From an uncultured Dehalococcoidia bacterium (lineage in GTDB: Bacteria > Chloroflexota > Dehalococcoidia > Lucifugimonadales > UBA3495), in the NCBI GenBank assembly GCA_958296225.1, contig OY282456.1, positions 1,860,001 to 1,924,000 of the forward strand: DNA of 64,000 bases, written 5' to 3'. Positions 21,701-27,975 of the stretch are shown here, piece after piece. The notes beneath the pieces are model-generated. The model did not search any database. It was given only the letters and a program-made list of their open reading frames with translations, and was not told the origin of the DNA. The position numbers and the translations under genes are program-made. Position 1 is the stretch's first letter; every line of letters begins with the position of its first letter.

Positions 21701-24651
21701 TCGGTTGCGGTCAGGGTGTACGTCACCGACGAAACGGCCACGCTGGTCTGCCCGACGATGTCCGGCGCATCCGGCGCCACGCTGCCCCCGTCTGCGGCGG
21801 GAGTTCCCAGGCTCAGGCCCGCCGGCAGCGCCGGCGTGATGCGGTAGGTGAACGGGGCATCCCCGTTTACCTCATCCACCAGCGACACCGATACCGCCTG
21901 GTTCAACACTATCGTCTGGTCGTCTATGGTGTCGCCGTCGGGCAGGGATGGCGACGTGTCCGCCACCCGCATCGCCCTGCTGACCCTACTCCCGCTGGCC
22001 ACGGCCTGATTCCCCAGATTCAGCTGGACATCCTGGCTGCCATGTTGAACCGTCGTGCGGATGGTTCCGCCGTTCAGCAGCAGCGCGTCCGCGGGAATCG
22101 CTATCCCGTCGCCGTCCCAGTCCCCCGACTGGACGGCATACTGGAAAACCAGCCCGCCCCGACCCGTCAAAGCCAGCTCCACGTTCCTCTGGGCGGAGGT
22201 CGTGGCGTCGTAGCTGGCCTTGACCCTCCGGTCTCCGATTATCAGCGTGAGCTGCGGCGACCCGGTGATGGTCAGCGGACTCGGATAGACCACGGCCACG
22301 CGAATGGTATCGCCCGGCCAGTAATTGGTGGGCGGGGAGTCACCGCCGGAGGTGGCTGTGTACACGCCTACTTCGTCCGCCGCCGGGCCGCTTGGCTCCC
22401 ACACTTCAATGCTGAAAGTCAGCTCCGCCGCATCGCCGTCCCCGTCCGTCGCCTTCCAGGTGTAGGTCTGCGACGACGTAACCGCAGACGGCGTCCCCGC
22501 TATCGTGCGCGTGGCCGCCGTCCACGTCATACCGTCCGGCAGCGTGGTCGGTGCGAGGTCATAGGTCAGCGAACCGTCGCCCGTGGCCGCCGGCAGGACG
22601 ATGGGAGTGATGGCCGTGTTGATGTCGTAGAGGCGGTTATCTACGGTCGTGGTGCCAAAAGATGGCGCGGTGTCGTTGACCCGCATCGTGGCGCTGGTGG
22701 CGTCGCCGCTGGCGATGGCGTGGCTGCCCAGGCCAACCCGCGCGTCCGCGTTGTCGCGCAGCCTGCGGATGATCCCGCCGTTCCGCCGCAGGGCGTCCGC
22801 GGCCACGGCTACGCCGTCGCCGTCAAAATCGCCCGGCTGGATGGTGTAGCCAAAGAACATAGTATGCTTCCCGGAGCCGTAATAGGAAGCGGCCGCGTCG
22901 TAGAGCGCCCGGCGCGCGCTGCCGCCAACGTCGAGGGTGAGATAGGGCGTCCCGATGACTTCCATCCGCTCGGAATAAGTAACCGTCAGCGACAGCACGT
23001 CCCCGTTTTCGTAGTTTCCTTCGGTGCTAACAACGGCGATGCCGCTGGGCGCGGGGCCGGACGGGTTCAGAACCTGGTAGGTGAACGTCAGCTGCGCCGT
23101 GTCGCCGTCGGCGTCCGTGGCCCGCCACGTATAGGTCGTATCCGACGTAATATAGGTCTCACCCGACGTAATGACCGTGGGCGTACCGGCGATGGTGCGC
23201 GTGGACGCGGTGAAGGTCAGGCCATCCGGCAGCGTGGCCGGTGTGAGGTCATAGGTCAGCGAACCGTCGCCGCCGGTGGCCGCCGGCAGTTTGATGGGAG
23301 CAATGGCCGTGTTCGTTTCAAACCCCCGGCTCTCCACGGTTGCGGTGCCGAAGGTGGGCGCGCTGTCGTTAACCTTGTGGCTGGCCGAGTTGGATACCAC
23401 GTGCGCGCCCAGTCCCAACCGGGCGGCCCGCCCGCCGGTCGCCGCGGTGATGGTTCCGCCGTTCAGAGTCAGCGCGCCGGCGGCGATGCTGACGCCGTCC
23501 ACGTCCACGTCGTCAGCGGTGACCTGGTAGCGGAAGCTCAGCGTGGCGCCGAAGGCCGCGCGCAGCTGCGCTTGCCGCGTGTTCGTCCCGATGCCCAGCG
23601 CCAGCCGGGGCGTTCCCGTAACGTTCACCGGGCGGCTGAAGGTAACGTCCACGTCTATGTTCTCATCGGTGGCGTAGTTGGACGCGCTGGCCGGGACGGA
23701 CGTTATGCTCACGCCGCTCACCGCCGGCCGCGAATAGGCGACCTGAATGGTGAAGGGCAGGGAGTCGCTGCCCAGCGGGCTTTCGGCGATGAGGGTATAG
23801 GTCGTAGTCGCCATGGCCATGGTCGGGCTGCCTTCCAGCACGCGGCTGCTGGCGTCGAAGGTCAGCCCGTGGGGCAGGCTCGGCGTGGCGGCGAGCGAGT
23901 AGGGCGAACAGCCCGGTATGAGCGCGGATGCCGGGTCCGACTGGTCAACGCGGCAATCCTTGTCCGCGTTGTCGGCTTCCGGCAGCGTAACCGTCTTGAG
24001 CGTTCCGGTCTCAAAGGTGTACGCCGGCGCGGCCACACCGTCAAAGGATGCGCCGCCGCCGTGCACCCGGTGGGCCGCCTGGGCGCCCAGAGCGTAGCTG
24101 CCCAGGCCGAGGCTAACGTCAACGCCGCCGGCCCGGATGGCGCCGCCGTTCAGGGTGAGGGCGTTGGCGGCAATGCTGATGCCGTCGTCATCCCGGTCGG
24201 CGCCGGTGACGGCGTATCGGAAGCTGACGGTGTTGGCCGTGGCGGAGCGGTACGCGGCCTGGCGGGTGCGCGAGCCGACGCCCAGGCCCAGAGTGGGCGC
24301 TCCGGTGACCGTAACCGGGTCGCTGAAGGTAACGTCCACGTCAATGTTGGCGGCCGCCGGGTAGGGGGCGGGCCCGCCGCCCTCCCTGGGCGCGGTGGAC
24401 GTGATAGCCACGCCGGTGACTGTGGCGGCGGCAATGGCCGGCGTGCTGGTCGCCGCCTCGGTCGGGGCGGGCGACGGCTGTATGGATGGCGTGCTGGTGG
24501 CCGCCGGAGCCGTGCTGGTGGCCGATGCGCCAACCGACGCGCTGCCCGATGCGCTCGTGAGCTGCGGCAGCCAATAGAGTGCCGCCGCGGCCGCAAGTAC
24601 GGCCACGCCCAGAACGCCGAGCATCATCAGCCGGTCAGCGTTGCCCCTCAT
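778..24651 (-). CDS. Giant surface protein with 16 N-terminal beta modules and 53 tandem He_PIG-like Ig modules (7,957 aa)
   Basis: One uninterrupted reading frame. Residues 9-30 are a hydrophobic signal/anchor, followed by a short Ser/Thr-rich spacer. About 16 modules of roughly 110 residues follow, sharing VTxVxIxSxP...GxxIxVxVxFxxPVxVTGxPxLxLxIG...DxDxDGISI...LxLNGGTI; several putative-Ig domains are interspersed. Then come 53 tandem modules of about 91 residues with WTQxQAIxxFTLPxATGGDG...LPAGV...SGTPT...YTWKxTDxDGD...LTFTI, the putative-Ig (He_PIG-like) pattern. Acidic DxDGD turns suggest bound calcium (inference). A Pro/Thr/Ala stalk and a terminal membrane helix with a KNRRR tail end the protein; no LPXTG motif is present. 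Role inferred: adhesin or surface-layer-like fibre. The start ATG is followed by MRGNADRLMML; an internal Met9 is an alternative start. Confidence 0.9.
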   Translation of the reverse strand: MRGNADRLMMLGVLGVAVLAAAAALYWLPQLTSASGSASVGASATSTAPAATSTPSIQPSPAPTEAATSTPAIAAATVTGVAITSTAPREGGGPAPYPAAANIDVDVTFSDPVTVTGAPTLGLGVGSRTRQAAYRSATANTVSFRYAVTGADRDDDGISIAANALTLNGGAIRAGGVDVSLGLGSYALGAQAAHRVHGGGASFDGVAAPAYTFETGTLKTVTLPEADNADKDCRVDQSDPASALIPGCSPYSLAATPSLPHGLTFDASSRVLEGSPTMAMATTTYTLIAESPLGSDSLPFTIQVAYSRPAVSGVSITSVPASASNYATDENIDVDVTFSRPVNVTGTPRLALGIGTNTRQAQLRAAFGATLSFRYQVTADDVDVDGVSIAAGALTLNGGTITAATGGRAARLGLGAHVVSNSASHKVNDSAPTFGTATVESRGFETNTAIAPIKLPAATGGDGSLTYDLTPATLPDGLTFTASTRTIAGTPTVITSGETYITSDTTYTWRATDADGDTAQLTFTYQVLNPSGPAPSGIAVVSTEGNYENGDVLSLTVTYSERMEVIGTPYLTLDVGGSARRALYDAAASYYGSGKHTMFFGYTIQPGDFDGDGVAVAADALRRNGGIIRRLRDNADARVGLGSHAIASGDATSATMRVNDTAPSFGTTTVDNRLYDINTAITPIVLPAATGDGSLTYDLAPTTLPDGMTWTAATRTIAGTPSAVTSSQTYTWKATDGDGDAAELTFSIEVWEPSGPAADEVGVYTATSGGDSPPTNYWPGDTIRVAVVYPSPLTITGSPQLTLIIGDRRVKASYDATTSAQRNVELALTGRGGLVFQYAVQSGDWDGDGIAIPADALLLNGGTIRTTVQHGSQDVQLNLGNQAVASGSRVSRAMRVADTSPSLPDGDTIDDQTIVLNQAVSVSLVDEVNGDAPFTYRITPALPAGLSLGTPAADGGSVAPDAPDIVGQTSVAVSSVTYTLTATDRDGDSATLGTFRLSTVDTATVDEVEILSSPYANNTYGAGEVIEVAVGFDRGITLILESQSTLLLNVGGTTRSAAYTDLDADGRLVYTYTVAASDRDTDGISIAAASLRRNGAIIRDTDTRINAELGLGRHAVPNDASHQVDGAVATPMAVEAVAIVSAPASADGYDAGEVIKARVTFSKPPTVTGPPQLALNIGNTQRPARYRPADSSRDYVGFSYTVATRDRDTDGISIVASALGLHGGTIRDAGGSDAALGLGTHAIANAAAHKVHTPPRVTGLSILSNPGVNGTYDAGEAIRLQLAFSELTITSGFPQVALTIGENTRQAVWTFDITGQGRRHLYEYVVTADDLDGDGISIGADALNLPAGALIRANSNLSENAALSLGTHAVTNDAAHTVRDTMPSFGVIQPQHYIAGTAVDATLPAPGGDGVITYTLSPTLPGGLSHTTTATSTPPRITGTPTTAGGPTTYTLTATDGDGDTGSAEFTITVAASDAPRVTDVRIFSSPRAGSDNTYEVEPQNPILVDVQFDQEVNLTGSPQLGLEIGAQTVQMNKWGSTGYAVRGSPLFIDRTTLRFEYYVQAADRDRDGISIHSGALTLNGGTITSSGTGPNASPSGVNASLGLGSHAISNDAGHKVDGGLDAPPFVAGVDMRRFGLTVPPAGYKPGDAMRVCVRFSEAITLVGNPKLALQVGVREREATFSQVTRTAGSNSPYRGICFDYAFRVDDYDHDGVSVGDTLDTEGNVTAYALRLSGATIRNVGGTDANLALGTQAVVNDAEFVVFSPPKITAVSVISTPNQEGTYSWEADLKIAIDYDQAVTYTPEAGSVEGMRLALGVASGDQDVYRAALDSVGSRVVFKHDVMYTDRDADGVSLTADALKLQGGTLQDSDGEDAQIDLTGFTFTNQSDTKLDGTKAGLWPNFATETLTVSNPAARTASSVSLPSPGGDLPLSWSVAPALPAGLTMNAVTGVISGTATAETPLREYTVTVEDGVGVPAGGTGYFDYNNGDTDTAKFRMRVTGARPVVTGVSFIGAPPQNDTYAAGEEIVVGVSFGTDTPESITVTGAPELALGIGSATVQATYYQTVASTRTLYFRYTVDDEDLDTDGISIAEGALTIGTQAAIRSARGENAVTALGVHTIANAAGHKVNGGITRAPTVTGVLVTSEPARGNIYHRGEEIEVRVEFSQAVEVVGAPTLGMTIGSATRQASYARVGLSPRYHTFRYLVQQSDVDYDDFYTTANALTYPTSAHIRNEAGVDVNIGILSTATLLSRENIDGGTNRAAFVQGIRITSSPAAGDTYNIGETITAQLRFSKPVTVTGTPSVAVSMASGIGSATYTRSVRGQQTAGLGNPYYQWLEFSYTVAGGDYDADGISIEETYIDRILGILLPESRRYWLPPLALDAGATIVGTGDGGVAAQLNVRLQETVTQVLFGISVPGTTIIDNSLRNQGSHKVNGRQPTVTAFNFWGIPDNVDRCNDPVRSRATSAVCDEPGRRDPGGYVEGEPIDTLATFSEPVIVSGNPRVALTMASGTVLTTLWSQLDPARNDYTKLLFRYRVQSGDSDSDGISITQDALTNSAGGSIRSRATGNPAVLTLPAALPNQPYQTVLNAPPTAARILGIGFPTAYVTLSAPYANSTYELDEYIDMAVAFDKPVDITGSPQLSFTIGSTTRTAGFQRGGTTVLHFRYLVQAGDVDTDGVSLPANALSLNGGTITTRGNSLAANIESAAVSDDSGRKVDGGQDGAPGVTSVEIRSNPVVGNTYGDGETVEVVVRFHKRLTVTGSPQLGLTLGSQTALASHSVPDDRTIRFQYRVKPPDRDLNGLSVGASALSLNGGTIASRSGTNANLGLGSSAITDNGHHRVDGRIQNVPNFGAAVVADKSWRVNTSVSDTLPAAAGGRGGVAYSISPALPAGLSFNNATRVISGSPTAVTARRSYTLTAQDGHNRRDRLSFSITITPNPAPGFGDQTIGDKIYTQNTAITAFKLPEATGDDTPLTYTLTPALPAGVTRDTTTHWVSGTPTAAMTRTQYTWTATDSGGDQASLNFDITVNAGPMALTDRTPTFGTQSVADQTGLQGSAITTFYLPAATGGDGTLTYTLSPALPAGVTRSATAPYGVSGTPSVALARTQYTWTATDADGDTASLAFHVTITADLTPYFSALVANQRWVRGDAITAFTLPAGAGGNGALTYALSPALPGGVSKSASHEVSGTPTAAMASTQYTWTVTDADGDQGSVTFSIAVGDIPSFGTATIANQLWTQRQAIAGFTLPTATGGDGTLTYTISPALPAGTSKNASHQVSGTPTGHQTATTYTWKVTDADGDTAQLTFTIAIAEDLSPSFSTTIGNKTWTQNQAIAAFTLPTATGGDGTLTYALSPALPAGVSKSDSHEVSGTPTALQSATTYTWKATDADGDAAELTFTITIGQDLAPSFSTTIPNQTWTQNTAITAFTLPTASGGDGSLSYALSPALPAGVSKNASHEVSGTPTGYQAATTYTWKATDADGDAVELTFTITIAQDLAPSFSTTIDNQSWTQNQAITAFTLPTASGGDGSLTYALSPALPAGVSKNASHRVSGTPTGHQTATTYTWKVTDADGDAAQLTFTIAIAQDRAPSFGTATIGNKTWTQRQAITAFTLPAATGGDGSLTYTLSPALPAGVSKNASHEVSGTPSGYQAAATYTWKATDADGDAAQLTFTITIAQDLAPSFSETISNKTWTQNMAITAFTLPTATGGDGALTYDLSPTLPAGVSKDDSHEVSGTPTSHQTATTYTWKATDADGDAVELTFTITIAEDLAPSFSTTIGDKTWTQNQQITAFTLPTASGGDGSLTYTLSPALPAGVSKNASHEVSGTPTSHQTATTYTWKATDADGDKAELTFTITIAEDLAPSFSTTISNQTWTQNQAISAFTLPTATGGDGSLTYTLSPSLPAGVSKNASHEVSGTPTSHQTATTYTWKATDADGDAAQLTFTITITEDLSPSFSATIPNQTWTQNQAITAFTLPTATGGDGSLTYALSPALPAGVSKSDSHAVSGTPTGHQAAATYTWKATDADGDAVELTFTITIAEDLSPSFSTTIGDKTWTQNQAITAFTLPTATGGDGSLTYTLSPALPAGVSKNASHRVSGTPTGHQAAATYTWKATDADGDAVELTFTITIAEDLAPTFSTTIADQTWTQRQAITAFTLPTATGGDGSLTYALSPTLPAGVSKDDSHRISGTPTGHQTAATYTWKATDADGDAVQLTFTITIAEDLAPSFSTTIPNQTWTQNQAITGFTLPTASGGDGNLTYALSPALPAGVSKNASHEVSGTPTGHQAATTYTWKATDADGDAVQLTFTITIAEDLAPTFSTTIADQTWTQRQAITAFTLPTATGGDGALTYALSPTLPAGVSKSDSHEVSGTPTGHQAATTYTWKATDADGDAAQLTFTITIAEDLAPSFGAAIIANKSWTQNQAITGFTLPTATGGDGSLTYALSPALPAGVSKNASHEVSGTPTSHQTATAYTWKVTDADGDAVELTFTIAIAQDLEPSFSTTIANQTWTQNQAITGFTLPTATGGDGSLTYALSPTLPAGVSKNASHEVSGTPTGHQAATTYTWKATDADGDAVELTFTITIAEDLAPTFSTTIGNKTWTQNQAITGFTLPTATGGDGSLTYALSPALPAGVSKNASHEVSGTPTGHQAAATYTWKATDVDGDEAELTFTITIAEDLAPSFSTTIGDKTWTQNQQITAFTLPTATGGDGSLTYALSPTLPAGVTKDASHQVSGTPTGHQTATTYTWKATDADGDTAELTFTITIAEDLSPSFGAATIAAKTWTQRQAITAFTLPTATGGDSPLTYTISPALPAGVSKNASHEVSGTPTGHQAATTYTWKVTDSDGDAVELTFTITIAEDLSPSFGATTIANQTWTQRQAITAFTLPTATGGDSPLTYDLSPGLPAGVSKNASHRISGTPTGHQAATTYTWKATDADGDMVELTFTITIAEDLAPTFSTTIGDKTWTQNQAITAFTLPTASGGDGSLTYALSPALPAGVSKSDSHAVSGTPTGHQTAATYTWKVTDADGDAVQLTFTITIAEDLAPSFSTTIGNKTWTQNQAIAGFTLPTASGGDGALTYTISPALPAGVTKNASHAVSGTPTGHQTATTYTWKVTDADGDAVQLTFTITIAEDLAPSFSTTIGNKTWTQNQAIAGFTLPTATGGDGNLTYTLSPDLPTGVTKNASHEVSGTPTGHQTATAYTWKATDADGDAAELTFTITIAQDLAPSFSETISNQTWTQRQAITAFTLPTASGGDGTLTYALSPTLPAGVTKNASHEVSGTPTGHQTATTYTWKATDADGDAAELTFTITIAQDLAPSFSETISNQTWTQRQAITAFTLPTASGGDGSLTYTLSPALPAGVSKDDSHEVSGTPTSHQTAATYTWKATDADGDEAQLTFTITIAEDLSPSFGAATIGNKTWTQNMAITAFTLPTATGGDGSLTYALSPALPAGVSKNASHEVSGTPTGHQTATTYTWKATDADGDTAQLTFTIAIAQDLEPSFSTTIANQTWTQNQAITAFTLPTATGGDGTLTYTLSPALPAGVSKNASHEVSGTPTGHQAATTYTWKATDADGDAVELTFTITIAEDLAPTFSTTIADQTWTQRQAITAFTLPTATGGDGLLTYALSPTLPAGVTKNASHRVSGTPTGHQAETTYTWKATDGDGDAAELTFTITIAEDLSPSFGTATIADKTWTQRQAITAFTLPTATGGDGSLTYALSPALPAGITKNASHEVSGTPTGHQAAITYTWKATDADGDTAELTFTITIAQDLAPSFSETISNQTWTQNQQITALTLPTATGGDGSLTYALSPALPAGVTKNASHEVSGTPTGHQTAATYTWKATDADGDAVELTFTITIAEDLAPSFGAQTVADKSWTQRQAITAFTLPTATGGDGSLTYTLSPALPAGVTKNASHRVSGTPTGHQTEATYTWKATDGDGDAAELTFTITIAEDLAPMFSTTIGDKTWTQNQQITAFTLPTATGGDGSLTYALSPSLPAGVSKNDSHEVSGTPTGHQTATTYTWKVTDADGDAAQLTFTITIAEDLAPSFGSQTIGNKSWTQNQAITGFTLPTATGGDGSLTYALSPALPAGVTKNASHEVSGTPTGHQAATTYTWKATDADGDAVQLTFTITIADDLAPTFSTTIGDKTWTQNQQITAFTLPTATGGDGSLTYALSPTLPDGVTKDASHRVSGTPTGHQTATTYTWKATDADSDAVQLTFTITIAKDLAPSFGAATIGNKTWTQNQAIAGFTLPTASGGDSPLTYTISPALPAGVTKNASHEVSGTPTGHQTAATYTWKATDADGDAAELTFTITIAEDLSPSFSTTIPNQSWTQRQAITAFTLPTATGGDGSLTYTISPTLPAGVTKSASHEVSGAPTGHQTAATYTWKATDSDGDAAQLTFTITIAEDLVPMFSTTIADQTWTQRQAITAFTLPTATGGDGNLTYALSPAVPAGVSKNASHQVSGTPTGHQAATTYTWKATDVDGDEAELTFTITIAEDLAPSFSTTIPNQTWTQRQAITAFTLPTASGGDGSLTYALSPTLPDGVTKDASHEVSGTPTGHQSATTYTWKVTDADGDAAQLTFTIAIAEDLSPSFSTTIGDKTWTQNQQITAFTLPTATGGDGSLTYALSPALPTGVSKSASHEVSGTPTGHQTATTYTWKATDGDGDAVQLTFTITIAQDLAPSFGSQSIDNKTWTQRQAITAFTLPAATGGDSPLTYALSPSLPAGVTKNASHEVSGTPTGHQTATTYTWKATDTDGDAAELTFTITIAEDLSPSFGAATIANQSWTQNQAITAFTLPTATGGDSPLTYTISPALPAGVTKNASHRISGTPTGHQAATTYTWKATDADGDAVELTFTITIAEDLSPSFSTTISDKTWTQRQAITAFTLPTATGGDGSLTYALSPTLPAGVSKDDNHRISGTPTGHQAATTYTWKATDADGDAVELTFTITIAEDLSPSFGSATIADQSWRQYDQMTAFTLPIATGGDGSLTYTLSPALPAGVTRDATTRVVSGMPSVKLATTEYTWTARDTDGDTASLTFNISVNGVPSFGSQSIPDQHLWKDSEIAAFNLPLATGGDGSLTYALTPALPDGVTNATTTPYIVSGTPTAYQARTKYTWTATDGDGDTASLTFRIRVDALAYLPTNPLLFFDTIEDKSWTQRQPITAFTLPEATGGDGTLTYTLSPALPAGVSKDDNHRISGTPTAYQARTKYTWTVTDGDGDTASLTFRISVDALAYLPANPLLFFDTIEDKSWTQRQPITAFTLPEAAGGDGTLTYTLSPALPAGVSKNASHRVSGTPSVKQARTQYTWTARDADGDTASLTFHISVDGVPSFGAQAIADQSWTQRQPITAFTLPEATGGDGALTYTLSPALPAGVGRDDSHEVSGAPSVHQGKTAYTWKATDTDGDEAELSFTITIAQSRSPIIAQDLAPTFGEQSIDNQTWTQNQQITALTLPTATGGDGTLTYTLSPALPAGVSKSDSHRVNGAPSVHQGETAYTWKATDADGDEAELSFTITIAEDLSPSFATTIGDKAWTQNQPITAFTLPEATGGDGNLTYRLSPALPAGVSRDDSHEVSGTPTGHQAATTYTWKATDADGDAAQLTFKIRVASAGPRPTPTLPPTEVPDEILPLSFSDTIEDKSWMQNRALTPFMLPPASGGSGELKYTLRPDLPSGVARDAVRRVSGRPEAPMARTPYTWRVSDERGETASLSFYITVMERSAQREEVEPTTQPAPTPEPTTQPAPTPEPATRPAAAAPVPAATPAPTPAPATATPMPTLTPAVATPMPTTPMPTTPMPTTPPTTRESTASENLLTVGVAPTDDAGHPAGPPAIERTPTATPTPAAATPTPTPAPTSTPEPATPALAPTPTPALPVAQAPATATPALPAAPEPTPAATPAPPPAPSAPDRGVSSIWWILLLLLLVAAVAALVVKNRRRLGIGRSPAAP
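1470..16107 (-). repeat. Tandem array of 53 coding repeats, about 273 bp each
   Basis: Counting the motif at the start of each module (P-S/T-F-G/S ... W-T-Q) gives 53 consecutive copies; most are 91 codons long. The four nearest the N-terminal region and those near the stalk are the most divergent, while the central copies are nearly identical. Several adjacent copies match almost exactly over the conserved core (for example at 8.6-9.2 kb and 9.2-9.8 kb), a sign of recent tandem duplication or gene conversion. Confidence 0.9.
16108..24460 (-). repeat. Sixteen degenerate coding modules of about 110 residues in the N-terminal part of the giant protein
   Basis: Each copy has an opening VTxV-I-S-P strand, a V-x-F-S-x-P-V-x-V-T-G-x-P core, an FxYxVxxxDxDxDG turn, then ALxLNGGTI and a closing LGxHAVxNxxxHKV. 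Copies differ strongly at the sequence level, in contrast to the C-terminal array. I do not assign a Pfam family; the fold is probably an Ig-like beta sandwich (inference). Confidence 0.75.
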
Positions 24652-24652
24652 A

Positions 24653-24718
24653 ATGCGCCTCTAACCCTATGCGCCTCTAACCCTGCACGCTACGCGGCGT
24701 CCTCGTCCGGACGCCGCG
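24653..24718 (-). promoter_or_regulatory. Leader of the giant gene: 16-bp direct repeat and a 10-bp stem hairpin
   Basis: Immediately upstream of the start codon the 16-bp sequence ATGCGCCTCTAACCCT (plus-strand reading) occurs twice in tandem (24653-24668, 24669-24684). Behind it lies a perfect hairpin, arms 24693-24702 and 24709-24718. Both would be in the 5' leader. No clear Shine-Dalgarno or promoter was recognised, so a role in translation control is only a guess. Confidence 0.45.
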
Positions 24719-24977
24719 CAGACCCTCCTGATAGCCATTCACTTGTAAGACGGGACGGCGTGGTGCAAGCCACGCTTGTACATCTGCACAGATTAATCAT
24801 ATCACGCTCCTGAACCGGCCCCGGTCTAGTTTCCCGTGCCGGATGGCGATTGTAGTAGCCAATCCCCCACAAAGCAACCCCAAAATACACCCGGTTGCGT
24901 TGCAGCCCCGGCGGTTTGAGTCCGCTTTCTTGCATCAATGGCCCGGATGGAGAGGGTTTTCCGTTGGGATTTGTCGG

Positions 24978-24997
24978 ATTCCGGCGAAAGCCGGAAT
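24978..24997. repeat. REP-like hairpin ATTCCGGC-gaaa-GCCGGAAT
   Basis: A perfect 8-bp palindrome with a GAAA loop, followed by GACGG. Variants recur at about 35.5, 38.1, 40.7 and 45.7 kb. The spacer 24652-25505 holds this and other hairpins; frames there only show the hallmark translations of such repeats and no credible gene. Confidence 0.7.
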
Positions 24998-25374
24998 GAC
25001 GGCACGGTACGGCCGCTTAAATTGCCGCGCCCAGGGCATTTTCAAAGTCCTGGCGGCCGGCCTTTGGCTGCCCGTCATTGCCCTGGCGCAAGATTGGAAC
25101 CGGGCAGCGCCAAGCTGAAAGTCCCGCACTATGGGCGCGTATCCACCGGCCGGCGTCCTGCTTTGCCGGCGTCCTGCTTTTGGACGAAAGGCGGCTATCG
25201 GCGCTTTCCCATTTCCCGAAACACCGGCGCCCCCCGTTGGGCATCGCCGGTGTTCCCGGATTTGCCAGCCGCGGCCGGAGATGTTGGGGCGGTGACCGGC
25301 GGCGGCAACGGTCAACACGGGTTCCGGCTCAGCGCGCCGGGCCGTTCCCTGAAGCGCGCACCCGCATACGGACG

Positions 25375-25418
25375 TCGGCAACGCCCCGCCCTGTGTTGAC
25401 CGGCCGGGGCGTTGCCGA
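25375..25418. repeat. Inverted repeat with 14-bp arms
   Basis: TCGGCAACGCCCCG (25375-25388) and CGGGGCGTTGCCGA (25405-25418) are exact reverse complements around a 16-nt loop. It lies downstream of the small minus-strand gene and its terminator hairpin. Function unknown. Confidence 0.6.
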
Positions 25419-25454
25419 TTCTGCGTAAAGGTTAAGCAGACCCGCAGTGACAAA

Positions 25455-25494
25455 GCGGCGGGCCGGAACTGCCGCTCCGGCCCGCCGCCCTTTT
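25455..25494. terminator. GC-rich hairpin, likely terminator of the minus-strand gene ending at 25506
   Basis: Arms 25455-25467 and 25476-25488 form a perfect 13-bp stem. A TTTT run (25491-25494) follows on the plus strand; on the minus strand only TTT follows. It may act in both directions. Confidence 0.5.
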
Positions 25495-25505
25495 GAGCTC
25501 GGTGG

Positions 25506-25838
25506 TTAGTTGACCTGGTGCTCGCGATTCAGCAGCTCCTTGGCAATCGGCCCGATGTTGGCTTCTATGCAATCTCGCAGCGCCGAGTAAATGGAGCGTT
25601 TGACGGCGTCCATCATCCAGGCCTCATAGTCCGGCGCGGCCTGGTACTCGTTCTTTACTACGATCAACTGTCGCAGCGCTTCCAGATAGTGGGCCTGCAT
25701 CGGGGTCAAGGACTCGATGTCGTAGTCCTCTACCTGCGGGCCGGCCTGCTGCTCCACGCCAACTGGAGCGGCCCTCACTACCGGGTTTTCGTCTTTCAAG
25801 CCGCTGACTTCGGCGTTTTCTCTCTGTGATGCGCTCAT
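25506..25838 (-). CDS. Small acidic protein of unknown function (110 aa)
   Basis: Not recognised. The first 40 residues are polar and probably disordered; residues 45-105 are predicted helical (LTPMQAHYLEALRQL..., then YEAWMMDAVKRSIYSALRDCIE). No signal peptide or membrane segment is seen. The ATG has GGGAG upstream at good spacing, and TATAAT lies on the minus strand at 25896-25901, so expression is plausible. It lies just downstream of dnaK on the same strand, but has its own -10-like site and is probably a separate unit. Confidence 0.6.
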   Translation of the reverse strand: MSASQRENAEVSGLKDENPVVRAAPVGVEQQAGPQVEDYDIESLTPMQAHYLEALRQLIVVKNEYQAAPDYEAWMMDAVKRSIYSALRDCIEANIGPIAKELLNREHQVN

Positions 25839-25895
25839 TGCATTTCTCCCAATTTCCGGCGGGCGGTACCCACAGCAGATGGCGAGCTCAACGCC

Positions 25896-25901
25896 ATTAT
25901 A
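25896..25901 (-). promoter_or_regulatory. Possible -10 element for the 110-aa gene
   Basis: TATAAT on the minus strand about 58 nt upstream of the start codon. No convincing -35 sits at 16-18 nt. Confidence 0.3.
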
Positions 25902-25992
25902 GCACTTCCGGCGTTGATTAGCACCGTGGCCGGGTTAATTTACAAGGGATTTACAGTTTGGCAAGCCCGCCCGGATTGGCGCGACGGCCTGC

Positions 25993-27885
<1,893 letters not shown>

Positions 27886-27975
27886 CTTTGCAACTCCATG
27901 TAAATTGACAATAAATGTGATGACGATGCCGACCCTGCCACTGTGCGACCGGGGTGCGGCACCCTTGCTTGCCGA

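Noticed and set aside
16387..24813. Long plus-strand open frames opposite the giant gene (up to 923 codons)
   Set aside because: They are the complement of a GC-rich repetitive coding sequence. Their translations are Arg/Gly/Val-rich periodic strings without domains, while the minus frame has clear modules.
24843..25453. Small open frames in the 24.8-25.5 kb spacer
   Set aside because: Their translations show the usual products of REP-like hairpins (such as SGESRNDG) and none has a domain or consistent ribosome site.
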